From positions 1 through 54,023 of the forward strand of contig DAHVAK010000159.1 in the NCBI GenBank assembly GCA_027314665.1: 54,023 nt of DNA, given 5' to 3'. A model generated the notes under the pieces. It did no database searches and had not been told where the DNA came from. It saw only the letters and a list, made by a program, of their open reading frames with translations. Positions 35,625 to 44,862 of the stretch are shown here, piece after piece. Position 1 is the stretch's first letter; each line of letters opens with the position of its first letter. The position numbers and the translations under genes are program-made. The stretch is from Spirochaetales bacterium (GTDB lineage Bacteria > Spirochaetota > Spirochaetia > DAHUYW01).

Positions 35625-36870
35625 GGCGGTGTTCGCGGATTCCGAGATCGGTCCCCTCGAGAGCGTCATCGTCCACACCCCCGGGATCGAGATCGAGGCG
35701 ATGACTCCCACCACCCTTGCGGAGGTTCTCTACAATGACATCGTCCCCCTCGGGGTGGTGGCAGAGGAGCATGCCCGTCTGAAGGGGGTGCTCTCCCTGT
35801 TTGCGGAGGTCCTCGAGCTGAAGGATCTCCTGCGGGAGTCGCTCTCCTCCTCCGAGGTCGCAGCCGATCTCGTAGATCGGATCGTGCGCTCCTTCGGGAT
35901 CGAGGGGCGACGGGGCGAGCTCCTCGCCCTCGGCCGCGACGAGCTCATTCGCCTGCTCATCGGCGGGCTTCCGGCGCGGCGGGACAGCCTCGCCCGATTC
36001 CTCGATCCGAAGGAGTTCGATCTCAACCCCCTGCCCAATCTCTACTTCACCCGCGACGGCGCGATGGTCTACCGAAACAGCGTCCTCATCGGGGCGATGG
36101 CGCACGAGGTGCGCCAGCTCGAGGCGCTCCTCGCAGGCTTCATTTTCCGCTACCATCCCCGCCTGCGCCCGTCGGGGCTGCTCTTCGACGGCGCCAGCGA
36201 GCGGATCGCCGGGGTTACCCTGGAAGGCGGCGACTTCCAGCTCCTCAAAGAGGATCTCCTCGTGATGGGGCTCTCCGACCGCACCACGAGCGGGGCGATC
36301 GACCTCATTGCGGAGCGCATCGCCGCCACGCGCGACAGCCCCCTGCGCGTCTTCGCGGTCCTACTCCCCTCGGAGCGCGCAACGATCCATTTGGACATGA
36401 TCTTTACCATGGTCGACCGCGACCGCGCGGTGGTCTACGCTCCCCACATCCTCGGCAAGGACCGACGTCCGGTGGTGAGGATGGACGTCGACCCGCAGGG
36501 GCGCCGCTCGATCCGGCGGGTCGACGGGCTGCTCGAGGGGCTCGCCGAGGCGGGCCTGGCGCTGGAGCCGATTCTCTGCGGGATGGGCGATCCCCTCCTC
36601 GAGCAGCGCGAGCAGTGGCTTTCCGGCACGAACTTCCTCGCGGTCGCTCCGGGGAAGATCCTCGGCTACAGCTGCAATCCCGCGACCCTCGAGGCCCTCG
36701 ATCGAGCCGGCTTCGCAATCTGCGGCGCCGAAGGCTTTCTCTCGGGAAGGGAGTCGCCCTTCACCTACGAGCGTCTGGTCATCGCGGTCGACGGGATCGA
36801 GCTCGCGCGCGGCGGCGGCGGGGTGCGCTGCATGACCATGCCAGTGAGACGGGCGCCCCTCGCCTGGTAG
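35617..36870 (+). CDS. arcA: Arginine deiminase
   Basis: A 417-residue guanidino-modifying enzyme that converts arginine to citrulline and ammonia. All family motifs are visible: MTPTTLAEVLYNDI near the start, PNLYFTRDGA (Asp), LEGGDFQLL (Glu), TIHLDMIFT (His) and GGGGVRCMTMP with the nucleophilic Cys close to the C-terminus. GTG 35617 lies inside the end of the ArsC-like gene. An all-helical insertion after residue 40, typical of arginine deiminases, is present. Ornithine transcarbamylase and carbamate kinase, needed to gain ATP, are not in the window. Related amidinotransferases are excluded by the motif order and length. Confidence 0.9.
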   Translation: MTEAVFADSEIGPLESVIVHTPGIEIEAMTPTTLAEVLYNDIVPLGVVAEEHARLKGVLSLFAEVLELKDLLRESLSSSEVAADLVDRIVRSFGIEGRRGELLALGRDELIRLLIGGLPARRDSLARFLDPKEFDLNPLPNLYFTRDGAMVYRNSVLIGAMAHEVRQLEALLAGFIFRYHPRLRPSGLLFDGASERIAGVTLEGGDFQLLKEDLLVMGLSDRTTSGAIDLIAERIAATRDSPLRVFAVLLPSERATIHLDMIFTMVDRDRAVVYAPHILGKDRRPVVRMDVDPQGRRSIRRVDGLLEGLAEAGLALEPILCGMGDPLLEQREQWLSGTNFLAVAPGKILGYSCNPATLEALDRAGFAICGAEGFLSGRESPFTYERLVIAVDGIELARGGGGVRCMTMPVRRAPLAW

Positions 36871-36976
36871 CCTCCCGTCGGGACGGGCGCCGCCGGCCCG
36901 TTCCTGCGGCTCGGGCGCCCCTCTCATGGTAGGAGCACCCCCTTCCGCTCCCCGCGCCTCCGCTGTGGTAGGCGCA
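36850..36976 (+). repeat. Degenerate repeats of the arcA 3' end
   Basis: The last seven codons of arcA (36850-36870) recur at 36912-36932 with 19 of 21 bases identical, including CGGGCGCCCCTC and TGGTAG. A third, weaker copy ends in TGGTAG at 36966-36971; TGGTAGGAGCA (36927) and TGGTAGGCGCA (36966) match at 10 of 11 positions. A stem ACGGGC/GCCCGT (36883-36901) sits between copies 1 and 2. Confidence 0.55.
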
Positions 36977-36991
36977 GGCCCTCGGATTCTG

Positions 36992-36997
36992 TATACT
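36992..36997 (+). promoter_or_regulatory. -10 element for DAHP synthase
   Basis: TATACT (36992-36997), preceded by TCTG, without a good -35. Predicted start about 37004, 17 nt before ATG 37021. The -10 matches those at 9697, 35067 and 47767. Confidence 0.4.
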
Positions 36998-37020
36998 AGT
37001 CCATCGGTGAGCAGAGAGAA

Positions 37021-38103
37021 ATGAAGGCAACAGAGGATCTACGCATAGCACAAACGCGTCCGCTCATTTCCCCGGCGGCCCTGAAGAGCGAGTTTCCCAT
37101 GACCGAGCGGAGCATCCGGACTGTCCTCGAGAGCCGTACGGCGATCGCCTCGATCCTTCAAAAGAGGGACAAGCGCCTCCTTGCGGTCGTCGGACCCTGC
37201 TCGATCCACGACGTAAAGGCGTCGCGCGAATATGCCGAGCGCCTCGCGGCGCTGCGCAAGAGGATCGAGGATCGGATCTTCCTCATCATGCGCGTCTATT
37301 TCGAGAAGCCACGAACGACGGTGGGCTGGCGCGGGCTCATCGTGGATCCCAACCTCGACGGCTCCTATGACGTGGCGCTGGGCCTGCGCACGGCGCGCAG
37401 CCTACTCCTCGATCTCACCGAATTGGGCGTTCCGGTCGGCTCCGAGATGCTCGACCCGATCGTGCCGCAATACATCGCCGACCTCATCTCGTGGGCGGCC
37501 ATCGGGGCGCGCACGACCGAGAGCCAAATCCACCGCGAGCTTGCAAGCGGGCTGTCGATGCCGGTGGGCTTCAAGAACAGCACCGACGGAAACCTCCAAA
37601 GCGCAATCAATGCCATCGAGTCCACCCGGACTCCCCACAGCTTCATCGGTATCGACCAATCGGGGCGGACCTGCGTCCTGAAGACGCTCGGCAATCCTGA
37701 CACCCACATCATCTTCCGCGGAGGATCGCGGGGACCGAACTACCAGGATCACTTCATCGAAGAGGCGGAGCGCCTCCTCGCAGAGATGGAGATGACTCCG
37801 GCGATCCTCGTCGACTGCAGTCACGACAACTCAGGCAAGAAACAGGCGCGGCAGCGGGAAGTGCTCGAGTCGGTGATGGAGTCGGTGGTGCGCCAACGGA
37901 GCTCCGGAAGAGACTCGATTCTCGGGCTGATGATCGAGAGCAACCTCTTCGAGGGCAATCAGAAGATCCCTGCGGATCTCTCGAAGCTGCGCTACGGGGT
38001 CTCCATCACCGACGAATGCGTCGGATGGGAGAGCACCGAGGAGATGCTTCTGTATGCCTACGAGAAGATGGGCGAGATTGCCCGCGAGGAGGTGGAGGCT
38101 TGA
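37021..38103 (+). CDS. 3-deoxy-7-phosphoheptulonate (DAHP) synthase, AroF/G/H type
   Basis: A 360-residue class I-alpha DAHP synthase that condenses PEP and erythrose 4-phosphate at the entry to aromatic amino acid synthesis. Motifs: LAVVGPCSIHD, RVYFEKPRTTVGW (PEP/metal site), GLRTARSLLL, PVGSEMLDPIVPQY, GARTTESQIHRELASGLSMPVGFKN, RGGSRGPNY, and LVDCSHDNSGKKQ. The N-terminal extension of about 45 residues is that of feedback-inhibited E. coli-type enzymes, so allosteric control by an aromatic amino acid is likely; which one cannot be told. GAGAGA precedes ATG 37021. The DJ-1 gene overlaps its stop. Confidence 0.95.
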   Translation: MKATEDLRIAQTRPLISPAALKSEFPMTERSIRTVLESRTAIASILQKRDKRLLAVVGPCSIHDVKASREYAERLAALRKRIEDRIFLIMRVYFEKPRTTVGWRGLIVDPNLDGSYDVALGLRTARSLLLDLTELGVPVGSEMLDPIVPQYIADLISWAAIGARTTESQIHRELASGLSMPVGFKNSTDGNLQSAINAIESTRTPHSFIGIDQSGRTCVLKTLGNPDTHIIFRGGSRGPNYQDHFIEEAERLLAEMEMTPAILVDCSHDNSGKKQARQREVLESVMESVVRQRSSGRDSILGLMIESNLFEGNQKIPADLSKLRYGVSITDECVGWESTEEMLLYAYEKMGEIAREEVEA

Positions 38104-38645
38104 AGAGGGTCGCCGTTCTCCTCGCCGACGGCTTCGAGGAAGTCGAAGCCGTCTCCCCCATCGATTACCTCAGGCGAGCGGGGGTGGAGGTCGTAACCGC
38201 GGGAGTGGGCGCGAAGCGGGTGAAAGGATCCCATGCGATCACGGTCGACGCAGACGCGCGAATCGATGAGCTGCCTGCCGATCTCGACGGGGTGATCCTT
38301 CCCGGAGGGGGGGTCGGGGCGGCGAACCTCGCGAAGTCGAGCGCCGTAGCCGACCTCGTGAAGCGTCTCCACGGCGAGGGAAAGCTCGTCGCAGCAATCT
38401 GCGCGGCTCCCGCCAAGGTCCTCGCGCCGACGGGCATCCTCGAGGGGCGAAGCGCCACCTGCTACCCCGGCCTCGAGGGGGAGCTTACGGGCTCGTCGGT
38501 AAGCTCCGAGCGGGTCGTGCGCGATGGGAACCTCATCACGAGCCGCGGGGCGGGCACCGCAGGGGAGTTCGCGATCGAGCTCGTCCGCTATCTCGTCGGG
38601 GATGAAACCGCCGAGAGGGTAAAGGGCTCCGTCCTCCAGCGATAG
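38100..38645 (+). CDS. DJ-1/PfpI family protein (YajL/ThiJ-like)
   Basis: A 181-residue flavodoxin-like protein. The acidic helper residue lies in ADGFEEVEAVSPID (Glu about 14-15) and the nucleophilic-elbow cysteine is Cys101 in AAICAAPAKVL. LVTSRGAGTAGEFA-type sequence (here LITSRGAGTAGEFAIEL) ends the domain as in DJ-1/YajL. Relatives are glyoxalases, chaperones or thiol sensors. The start is TTG 38100, overlapping the DAHP synthase stop (TTGA), with GGAGG two bases upstream within GAGGAGGTGGAGG. Coupled to DAHP synthase, though no metabolic link is obvious. Confidence 0.88.
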   Translation: MKRVAVLLADGFEEVEAVSPIDYLRRAGVEVVTAGVGAKRVKGSHAITVDADARIDELPADLDGVILPGGGVGAANLAKSSAVADLVKRLHGEGKLVAAICAAPAKVLAPTGILEGRSATCYPGLEGELTGSSVSSERVVRDGNLITSRGAGTAGEFAIELVRYLVGDETAERVKGSVLQR

Positions 38646-38655
38646 AGCCCGCTGG

Positions 38656-38691
38656 GCCGTGGGAAGAGACCCTGCCCAGGGAGCGCACGGC
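38656..38691. terminator. Nested GC hairpin at the DJ-1/ackA convergent junction
   Basis: Outer stem GCCGTG (38656-38661) with CACGGC (38686-38691); inner stem CCCT/AGGG (38670-38681). It fills most of a 58-bp gap. No T-tract. Confidence 0.4.
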
Positions 38692-38703
38692 TCTGCAGCC
38701 CCT

Positions 38704-40068
38704 CTACCTCGTCGGCAGCGGCCTTCGATCGAGGGCGGGATGGGCGAGAATCTTCTCCAACAGGTGATTCTTCTCGATCTCGTCGCGAAGCGCGGCCTGG
38801 CGCTCGCGGTTTACGTAGTCCGGCAGCTGGAAGCCGTAGGTGAAGTTGGTGTGAATGTCATAGGTGCCGCGGGTAAGGGCGTAGGTGTCCTCGGTCATGA
38901 CCAGCTCCTCATCGGTCGGAATGACGAAGACCTTCGTCGGCGAGTCGTCGGCGGAGATGACGGTCTCGGCGTTCCGCGTTGCGGAAAGGTGATTCCTCTC
39001 GGGATCGACCTTGATCCCCATCCCTTCGAGCCCCTCGGTTGCATACTCCCGGATTCGCGGCCCGCGCTCTCCCACACCTGCGGTGAAAACCACGGCATCG
39101 ACGTGTCCGAGCACCGCCGCATAGGCCCCGAGGTATTTCTTTATTCGGTAGCCCTCCATCCGAATCGCGAGCCGAGCCCGCTCGTCGCCTGAATCCGCGG
39201 CGATCTCGATATCCCGTCGGTCCATCCATCGCTCGGTTATGCCGAGGACCCCGCTCTTCTTGTTGAGGGCATTCTCGACCTCCGCCGCGCTCATCCCGGT
39301 CTTTTTCATGATGTAGAAGGGGATGTCTGGATCGATGTCTCCGCAGCGGGTACCCATGATCAACCCCTCGAGCGGGGTGAGGCCCATCGAGGTGTCGATG
39401 GAGACCCCATTTCGTACGGCGTTGATGCTCGAGCCGTTGCCGATGTGGGCGATGATGAGATTGGCCGCAAAGGGGTCCTTGCCGAGGAGCACCGCCGCGC
39501 GCTTCGCGGTGTAGAGGAAGGAGGTCCCATGGAAGCCGTAGCGGCGAACCCCGAGGTTTGCGTACCAGTCGAAGGGAAGGGCGTAGAGGAAGGCCTCGTC
39601 CGGCATGGTTTGGTGCCAGGCGGTATCCATGACGGCGCAGTGGGGCACCTCCGGAAGCACCGCCTGCGCCGCCTCGATGCCCATGATGTTTGCCGGGTTG
39701 TGCAGGGGAGCCAGGTCTTGGATCCCCCGAAAGGTGTCGAGGACCTCGGGGGTCACCAGCACCGACTTTGCGAACTTCTCGCCCCCGTGCACGACGCGGT
39801 GGCCGACCGCCCTGATCTCGCGAATATCGGAGATCGCGCCGTGAACCGGGTCGAGGAGGGTAGCGATGACCAGGTCGATCGCCTCCCGGTGGGTGGGACA
39901 CTCCCGCTTGGCTTTCAGCTCGGGCTTGCCCTTCGCCTTGTGCTTGATGAACGATCCCTCGATCGTGATGCGCTCGACGTTGCCGCTGGCGATCGCTTCG
40001 TGCCGCTCCCAGTCATAGAGCTGGTACTTCAGCGATGAGCTGCCGCAGTTGAGGGTGAGAATGACCAC
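38704..40068 (-). CDS. ackA: Acetate kinase
   Basis: A 454-residue ASKHA kinase forming ATP from acetyl phosphate in fermentation. Motifs: phosphate loop [61 protein letters not shown] and [11 protein letters not shown]. It is longer than the common 400-residue enzymes, as I recall for Treponema AckA. The start is GTG 40068 with GGAGG eight bases upstream; the frame is open to 40248 but that part overlaps the leader. No phosphotransacetylase is in the window. A promoter candidate lies about 150 bp upstream. Confidence 0.95.
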   Translation of the reverse strand: MVILTLNCGSSSLKYQLYDWERHEAIASGNVERITIEGSFIKHKAKGKPELKAKRECPTHREAIDLVIATLLDPVHGAISDIREIRAVGHRVVHGGEKFAKSVLVTPEVLDTFRGIQDLAPLHNPANIMGIEAAQAVLPEVPHCAVMDTAWHQTMPDEAFLYALPFDWYANLGVRRYGFHGTSFLYTAKRAAVLLGKDPFAANLIIAHIGNGSSINAVRNGVSIDTSMGLTPLEGLIMGTRCGDIDPDIPFYIMKKTGMSAAEVENALNKKSGVLGITERWMDRRDIEIAADSGDERARLAIRMEGYRIKKYLGAYAAVLGHVDAVVFTAGVGERGPRIREYATEGLEGMGIKVDPERNHLSATRNAETVISADDSPTKVFVIPTDEELVMTEDTYALTRGTYDIHTNFTYGFQLPDYVNRERQAALRDEIEKNHLLEKILAHPALDRRPLPTR

Positions 40069-40219
40069 AGTAGTAACCTCCAAGAGCACACCCGCGGAGA
40101 GCCGCCGGCTAAGATGGGCCGGGGGAGGATCGCAGAGTCCCTGCTGCTCATGGACGGTCCAGGCCCGTTGAATCCTGGAAGGCCCGACAACCCTGGGATA
40201 GTGTGCGGTGTATGTCTCC

Positions 40220-40248
40220 ATTATCTCACATAGGGCAAATAAGCGCAA
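40220..40248 (-). promoter_or_regulatory. Promoter candidate for ackA
   Basis: Minus strand: TTGCGC (40243-40248), 17 bp spacer, GATAAT (40220-40225, 5 of 6). The predicted leader is about 145 nt, long for this window; I see no riboswitch in it. Confidence 0.45.
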
Positions 40249-40304
40249 GTCATCGGACCCTGCCTCGGTGAAGCCCTCCGACTTTTCTCGCCGTAAAAGA
40301 GGAG

Positions 40305-41906
40305 ATGCACCCCCCTGCGTCCGCTCTCCGCCTCCTTTCTCTCCTGGCGCTCCTCCGAGCGCCGGAGGCGCTCGCCTTCGAAGGTTCGCTCGACGCTCTC
40401 GTCGACAGCAATGGATTCCTCGCCGAGCGCGTTGTCAATCGCGCGGCAAGCCCGATCGGGGAGCTCTCCCTCGCCCTGACCGCTGCCTCGGTGCGCGGGA
40501 CGCCGATCGCCCTCCTTCCCGCCGTTGCCAGCCCCAATCTCATGGCCGGACCTCTGGAGCTTACGGGGACTCTCCGCGAGCTTGCGGATCCGCTCTCCGG
40601 CGCTCTCTGCTCGGGCCGTGAGGAGGAACGTTGGGCGATCCGACTCGACGGGTCCCTCCATCCGGGGGCGAGGCGCGGGGTGGTTCTTTCTCCCTTTCCG
40701 AGTCATCTCGATCTCTTCTGGCTGCAGGAGGAGGGGGGACCCGCGGCGATAGGGGGGCTCGTCCGCGCGCCCCTGCCTGCGGGGGTCGCCGGCACCCTCC
40801 TGCTGCTCGCGAGCCTGCCTCCCGAGGGCGGAGCGAGCGCCTCCTGGTTCTCGGACCGCCCGGAGACTGTTTCGCCCTACCTCCTGCACGGGGGCTGCAG
40901 ACTTGCGGCCGGAGGCAGCACCCTCGCGGCGGCGATCGCGGGGACCCTCTCCCTTTCGCCGGTCTACCCCCCAGGCGGCTGCCTGCGGGCGACGATCGCC
41001 CACACCTCGACTCCCCTCCGGGTCACGGGCGCGATCGCGATAGCGACCCCCTCCTATCTCCTGCCCGACGGGCGCTTCCCGGATCGGGTTGGCGCCGGCG
41101 GCCTTGCCTCCGAGCTCAAGCTCCCCTTCGGGCGCCTGGTTGGGAGCTACGAGGCCTCCCTTTCTCGCCTGCCGCTCCTTCCCGTAACCTTTCGAGAGCA
41201 CGAGCAGCGGGGCGAGATCGTCCTCACTGCCGGGGAGAACCCGATCAGCGTGCTTCTTCGCTACGCACAGGAGCGCTCGGCTACGAGGGTCGGGAGGCTG
41301 ATAGTCGATGAGGAGCTCACGGGGGGGCTTGAGTGCAATCTCGACAGAGTCCGCCTCCTGCTCACGTCGCTTTGGAGCTGGTCGAACCTCTACGATCCGG
41401 CGCAGGTCGTGGAGGCTGCCGGAAGGCTCGCCCCGCCGGGGGGAAGAAGCGGGGTGTCGCTCGAGCTTGCCGTGGGCTTTCGTTTTCCGGGGCTTCGCGC
41501 AGGGAGCTCCTCCTCGCTTCCCCTGCCTGAGGAGGGGTGGAGCGCCCTTTGCGGGGCCGCAGGCCTTGTCGGAAGGGGCTACGCGGCGGCAGATGCCGCC
41601 GGCGAGGCGTCGGGGGGCGCCCCGGCGTGGGAGCCGGACAACCCTCCGTGGGGGGAGAGCGCCCTGCCCTGGGGGAGCGGCGAACGGCGGGAGCCCTCGT
41701 TCACCGGCAGGCTCACCGTGAGCCTCCCCCTCGAGCGCGGGGCCCTTTCCCTGCGCCTCGCTCTTGCAAGCCCCGTGAGGCTCTCGGGCGCCTGCGAGCT
41801 CGCGGCGCGGCCCTTCAAGCAACTCGTCGTTACCGCGGCCTGGCGGCAGGAGTGGGAAAGCGGGGCAGGCGGCCGGGAGACGCGCGCAACCCGCGTCGCC
41901 CGGTAG
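40305..41906 (+). CDS. Exported protein of unknown function
   Basis: I do not recognise this 533-residue protein. The N-terminus [24 protein letters not shown] is a credible signal peptide with cleavage near ALA-FEG. Many short stretches of alternating hydrophobic and polar residues ([35 protein letters not shown]) suggest beta strands, so an outer-membrane barrel or beta-rich periplasmic protein is plausible. Six spaced Cys are present. GC is even higher than around it, and third positions are almost all G/C, supporting coding. AAGAGGAG directly abuts ATG 40305, an odd spacing, but an in-frame stop at 40269 leaves no earlier start. An equally long open frame on the other strand is charge-rich and rejected. 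Confidence 0.65.
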   Translation: MHPPASALRLLSLLALLRAPEALAFEGSLDALVDSNGFLAERVVNRAASPIGELSLALTAASVRGTPIALLPAVASPNLMAGPLELTGTLRELADPLSGALCSGREEERWAIRLDGSLHPGARRGVVLSPFPSHLDLFWLQEEGGPAAIGGLVRAPLPAGVAGTLLLLASLPPEGGASASWFSDRPETVSPYLLHGGCRLAAGGSTLAAAIAGTLSLSPVYPPGGCLRATIAHTSTPLRVTGAIAIATPSYLLPDGRFPDRVGAGGLASELKLPFGRLVGSYEASLSRLPLLPVTFREHEQRGEIVLTAGENPISVLLRYAQERSATRVGRLIVDEELTGGLECNLDRVRLLLTSLWSWSNLYDPAQVVEAAGRLAPPGGRSGVSLELAVGFRFPGLRAGSSSSLPLPEEGWSALCGAAGLVGRGYAAADAAGEASGGAPAWEPDNPPWGESALPWGSGERREPSFTGRLTVSLPLERGALSLRLALASPVRLSGACELAARPFKQLVVTAAWRQEWESGAGGRETRATRVAR

Positions 41907-41911
41907 CGCCC

Positions 41912-42823
41912 CTACCAGTCGCCGACCGGTATCACCTCCCTCTCGAGCTCGAAGCCGAGCTCCTCCTTCACCCGACGGGAGACGAAGCGGGTGAGGGCTT
42001 CGATGTCGCCGGCCGTGGCGCTCCCGGTGTTGATGATCATGTTGGCGTGGTAGTCGGATATCTTGGCGCCCCCGATCGCGTAGCCTCGCAGCCCAAGCGA
42101 GTCGATGATCTTTCCCGAGGGGTTGCCGAAGGCTCGGTTGTTCTTGAAGACCGACCCGGCCGAGGGGGCGGCGAAGTGCCCCTTCCGCTCGCGGTCGGCG
42201 CGGTTGGCCTCCATCTCTGCGAGGATGTGGGGCTTTTCGCCGTGGTGCAGGCGGAAGCAGGCGGAAAGAATGAGCGCCCGACGCTTCTGAAAGGGGGAGA
42301 GCTTGTAGTTAAACTCTTCGGGCCGGGCGGGGAGCCGGACCACCCTCCCTTCCTCGTCGAGAAGCTCGACCCACTCGAGGATGTCGGAGACTGAGGATCC
42401 GTAGCATCGGGCGTTCATCCAGACCGCCCCGCCGACGCTCCCGGGCATCGAGTAGATGAAGGCGAGGCCGGCAAGCCCTACCGCAGCGGCAGCCTCCGAG
42501 ACGAGGCTGATCGGGCAGCCCGCCTCCGCCACGATTCGTTCGCCTTCGACCCGCACGGAGCGAAGCCGCTCGGTCGAAAGGACCAAGCCGCGGATCCCGC
42601 GATCGGAGACCAGGATGTTCGCTCCGGCCCCCAGGATGAACACCGGCAGAGCGTGCTCCCGCGCTGCTTCGAGCAGGATTGCCGCGTCGGCGACCGTCTG
42701 GGGCTCGGCGAACAGATCGGCCGGTCCTCCCACTCGGTAGCTGGTGTGCTCCTTGAGGGGCTCGTCGGCGCGCAGCGCGCCGGCGATATTGATTTTTCCC
42801 GTCAATTCCCGTAGATTGGTCAC
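41912..42823 (-). CDS. murB: UDP-N-acetylenolpyruvoylglucosamine reductase
   Basis: A 303-residue FAD enzyme that completes UDP-MurNAc synthesis for peptidoglycan. Motifs: HTSYRVGGPADLF, ILGAGANILVSDRGIRG (FAD binding), FIYSMPGSVGGAVWMNARCYG, and catalytic Ser in SAGSVFKNN, followed by KIIDSLGLRGYAIGGAKIS and a C-terminal Glu in ELGFELEREV. The start is GTG 42823 without a clear Shine-Dalgarno. It is divergent from cysS with a 68-bp gap and ends 5 bp from the stop of the unknown exported gene. In Treponema pallidum murB also neighbours cysS and a cNMP-binding gene, as I recall. Confidence 0.94.
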   Translation of the reverse strand: MTNLRELTGKINIAGALRADEPLKEHTSYRVGGPADLFAEPQTVADAAILLEAAREHALPVFILGAGANILVSDRGIRGLVLSTERLRSVRVEGERIVAEAGCPISLVSEAAAAVGLAGLAFIYSMPGSVGGAVWMNARCYGSSVSDILEWVELLDEEGRVVRLPARPEEFNYKLSPFQKRRALILSACFRLHHGEKPHILAEMEANRADRERKGHFAAPSAGSVFKNNRAFGNPSGKIIDSLGLRGYAIGGAKISDYHANMIINTGSATAGDIEALTRFVSRRVKEELGFELEREVIPVGDW

Positions 42824-42891
42824 GCAGCCGATAGTAGCTCAAGATGGAGCTCGCTTTCTACTGCGTAAGCTCCCGGAGGGAATCCTCTTCA

Positions 42892-44307
42892 GTGGCAGTC
42901 AAGCTCTTCAACACCGATGGACGGGCAATTCAGGAATTTGTTCCCATTACTCAAGGCAAGGTTGGGATGTACACCTGCGGACCGACGGTCTACAACTACG
43001 CCCACATCGGCAATCTTCGGACCTACCTGTTCGAGGATCTCCTGCGTCGCACCCTCGAGCATGATGGCTACAGCGTCACCCACGTCATGAACGTCACCGA
43101 CATCGGCCATCTCACCGACGACGCCGATGCCGGGGAAGACAAGATGGTGAAGAGCGCGCGGGAGAAAGGGATGTCGGTGTGGGATCTCGCCGCGTTCTAT
43201 ACAAAGGCCTTCTTTGAGGATCTCGAGCGCCTCAACATCGAGCAGCCGACGATCGTTTGCCGCGCCACCGATCACATCCCGGAGATGATCGCCCTCGTCG
43301 AAAGGCTCAAGGAGCGCGGGCTCACCTACGAGGCGGGGGGCAACGTCTACTTCGACATATCCCGCTTCCCGGACTACGGCAGGATGGCCCTCCTCGACCG
43401 GCAGGAGTTGCAGTCCGGCGCGAGGATCGAGATCGACCCGCAGAAGCGGAACCCCCGTGATTTCGTCCTGTGGTTCACCACTTCGAAGTTCGAGCGCCAG
43501 GCGATGCTCTGGGACAGCCCCTGGGGGAGGGGCTATCCCGGCTGGCACCTGGAATGCAGCGCGATGAGCATGAAGTATCTCGGGGAGCATATCGATATCC
43601 ACTGCGGAGGGGTCGACCACGTCCCGGTCCATCACACCAACGAGATCGCTCAATCGGAAGGGGCAACCGGCGCTCACTGGGTCAATTACTGGCTCCACGG
43701 CGAGTTCCTTCTGCTCAACAAGGAGCGGATGGCCAAGTCGAGCGGCGAGTTCCTCACGCTTTCCGCCCTCATCGATCGCGGCTACGATCCATTGGACTAC
43801 CGCTACTTCTGCCTTGGAAGCCATTACCGAACCCAGCTTCAATCCTCCTGGGAGGCCCTCGATGGGGCCCGCGCGGCCCGTCTGAACCTCATGGAACGGA
43901 TCGGGCGGCTCGCCGAGGAGGCTTCTCCCTCCGATGGGGCGCCGATCGGTCCCGCGGCTGCCGCCTTCCGAGAGGAGTTCTTCGAGAGCCTGGCGAACGA
44001 TCTCGGGATGCCCAAGGCAATGGCGGTCCTCTGGGCCCTGCTCAAGGCCGATGAGGTAGCGCCCCTCGAGCGGCTGACCGTGGTTCTTGAGATGGACCAG
44101 GTCCTCGGACTTGGTCTCGCGCAGACGGCTGCGCGGCGCGACGAGCTCGAGAGCGAGCTCCTGGCGCTTGTCCGCTCGCGCGAGGAAGCGCGGGCGGGGA
44201 GAGATTGGGCGCGCGCGGACGAGATCCGGCGACAGCTGGCCGAGCGGGGGATCACGGTCGAGGACACCCCGAAGGGCTCGCGCTGGAGCCGGGCTCACCG
44301 CATGTAA
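42892..44307 (+). CDS. cysS: Cysteinyl-tRNA synthetase
   Basis: A 471-residue class Ia synthetase. [20 protein letters not shown] holds a zinc Cys and the HIGH-type motif [23 protein letters not shown], the zinc site near WHLECSAMS and [15 protein letters not shown], and the KMSKS-type motif RMAKSSG follow. The C-terminal helical domain ends with [30 protein letters not shown] prefer GTG 42892, which gives the usual N-terminus (AVKLFNT) and has GGAGG 12 bases upstream; an in-frame ATG at 42844 would add 16 residues. It is followed 27 bp later by the ECF sigma gene. Confidence 0.94.
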   Translation: MAVKLFNTDGRAIQEFVPITQGKVGMYTCGPTVYNYAHIGNLRTYLFEDLLRRTLEHDGYSVTHVMNVTDIGHLTDDADAGEDKMVKSAREKGMSVWDLAAFYTKAFFEDLERLNIEQPTIVCRATDHIPEMIALVERLKERGLTYEAGGNVYFDISRFPDYGRMALLDRQELQSGARIEIDPQKRNPRDFVLWFTTSKFERQAMLWDSPWGRGYPGWHLECSAMSMKYLGEHIDIHCGGVDHVPVHHTNEIAQSEGATGAHWVNYWLHGEFLLLNKERMAKSSGEFLTLSALIDRGYDPLDYRYFCLGSHYRTQLQSSWEALDGARAARLNLMERIGRLAEEASPSDGAPIGPAAAAFREEFFESLANDLGMPKAMAVLWALLKADEVAPLERLTVVLEMDQVLGLGLAQTAARRDELESELLALVRSREEARAGRDWARADEIRRQLAERGITVEDTPKGSRWSRAHRM

Positions 44308-44334
44308 CGTAGGCAAAGGACTGTTGTTTAGCGA

Positions 44335-44862
44335 ATGAACAGTGACGAAGGCGGGGCAGAGACTTTTGAGAAGGTCTATCAGACGGTATACCCGATCCTC
44401 ATTCGAGTGAGTTACCATATTACGGGTGATTTGGCCATCGCAGAAGACCTCTGTCAGGAAGCGTTCATCAGGTATTATCAGCGTGAGACCCCGTTCCCTA
44501 GCCTGGATCAGGCCAAGTACTGGCTTATCCGGGTCGTCAAGAACCTTGCGTTCAACCACGAAAAGCGTAGGGGTCGGGAAAGACGGGCGCATGATCGCGT
44601 TCTCAAGGAACCACAGCGGGAGGTGGAGTCCGGGGAAACGGAAGTCATCAAGAAAGAAACCTATGAAATTGTGAAGAGTGCGCTCTATAAGCTTCCCTAC
44701 AAGCTGCGGACGGTTCTCGTCTTGAGGGAGTACGGTGGATTGAACTACAAAGAGATAGCTGCTATTTTGAAAATTACTGAGGGAAACGTTAAGGTACGCG
44801 TCTTTCGAGCGCGGGAGCAGCTCAGTACGCTCATAGATGAGGAGGAAGTGTATGTGTCCTAA
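44335..44862 (+). CDS. ECF-type RNA polymerase sigma factor
   Basis: A 175-residue group IV sigma factor. Region 2 spans about residues 10-75 (YHITGDLAIAEDLCQEAFIRYYQ is the 2.1-2.2 core-binding helix; YWLIRVVKNLAFNHEKRR is 2.4). Region 4 spans about 115-170 (LYKLPYKLRTVLVLREYGGLNYKEIAAILKITEGNVKVRVFRAREQL) with the DNA-binding helix-turn-helix. Base composition is visibly lower in GC than its neighbours. The anti-sigma gene overlaps its end. By position this corresponds to the rpoE-like gene after cysS in Treponema. Probable role: extracytoplasmic stress response, with the downstream secreted proteins as partners or targets. Confidence 0.93.
   Translation: MNSDEGGAETFEKVYQTVYPILIRVSYHITGDLAIAEDLCQEAFIRYYQRETPFPSLDQAKYWLIRVVKNLAFNHEKRRGRERRAHDRVLKEPQREVESGETEVIKKETYEIVKSALYKLPYKLRTVLVLREYGGLNYKEIAAILKITEGNVKVRVFRAREQLSTLIDEEEVYVS

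Noticed and set aside
40221-41822. 533-codon minus-strand frame opposite the unknown exported protein
   Set aside because: Same length by coincidence, but charge-rich with no signal peptide; the plus frame has a signal peptide and strand-like patterns.
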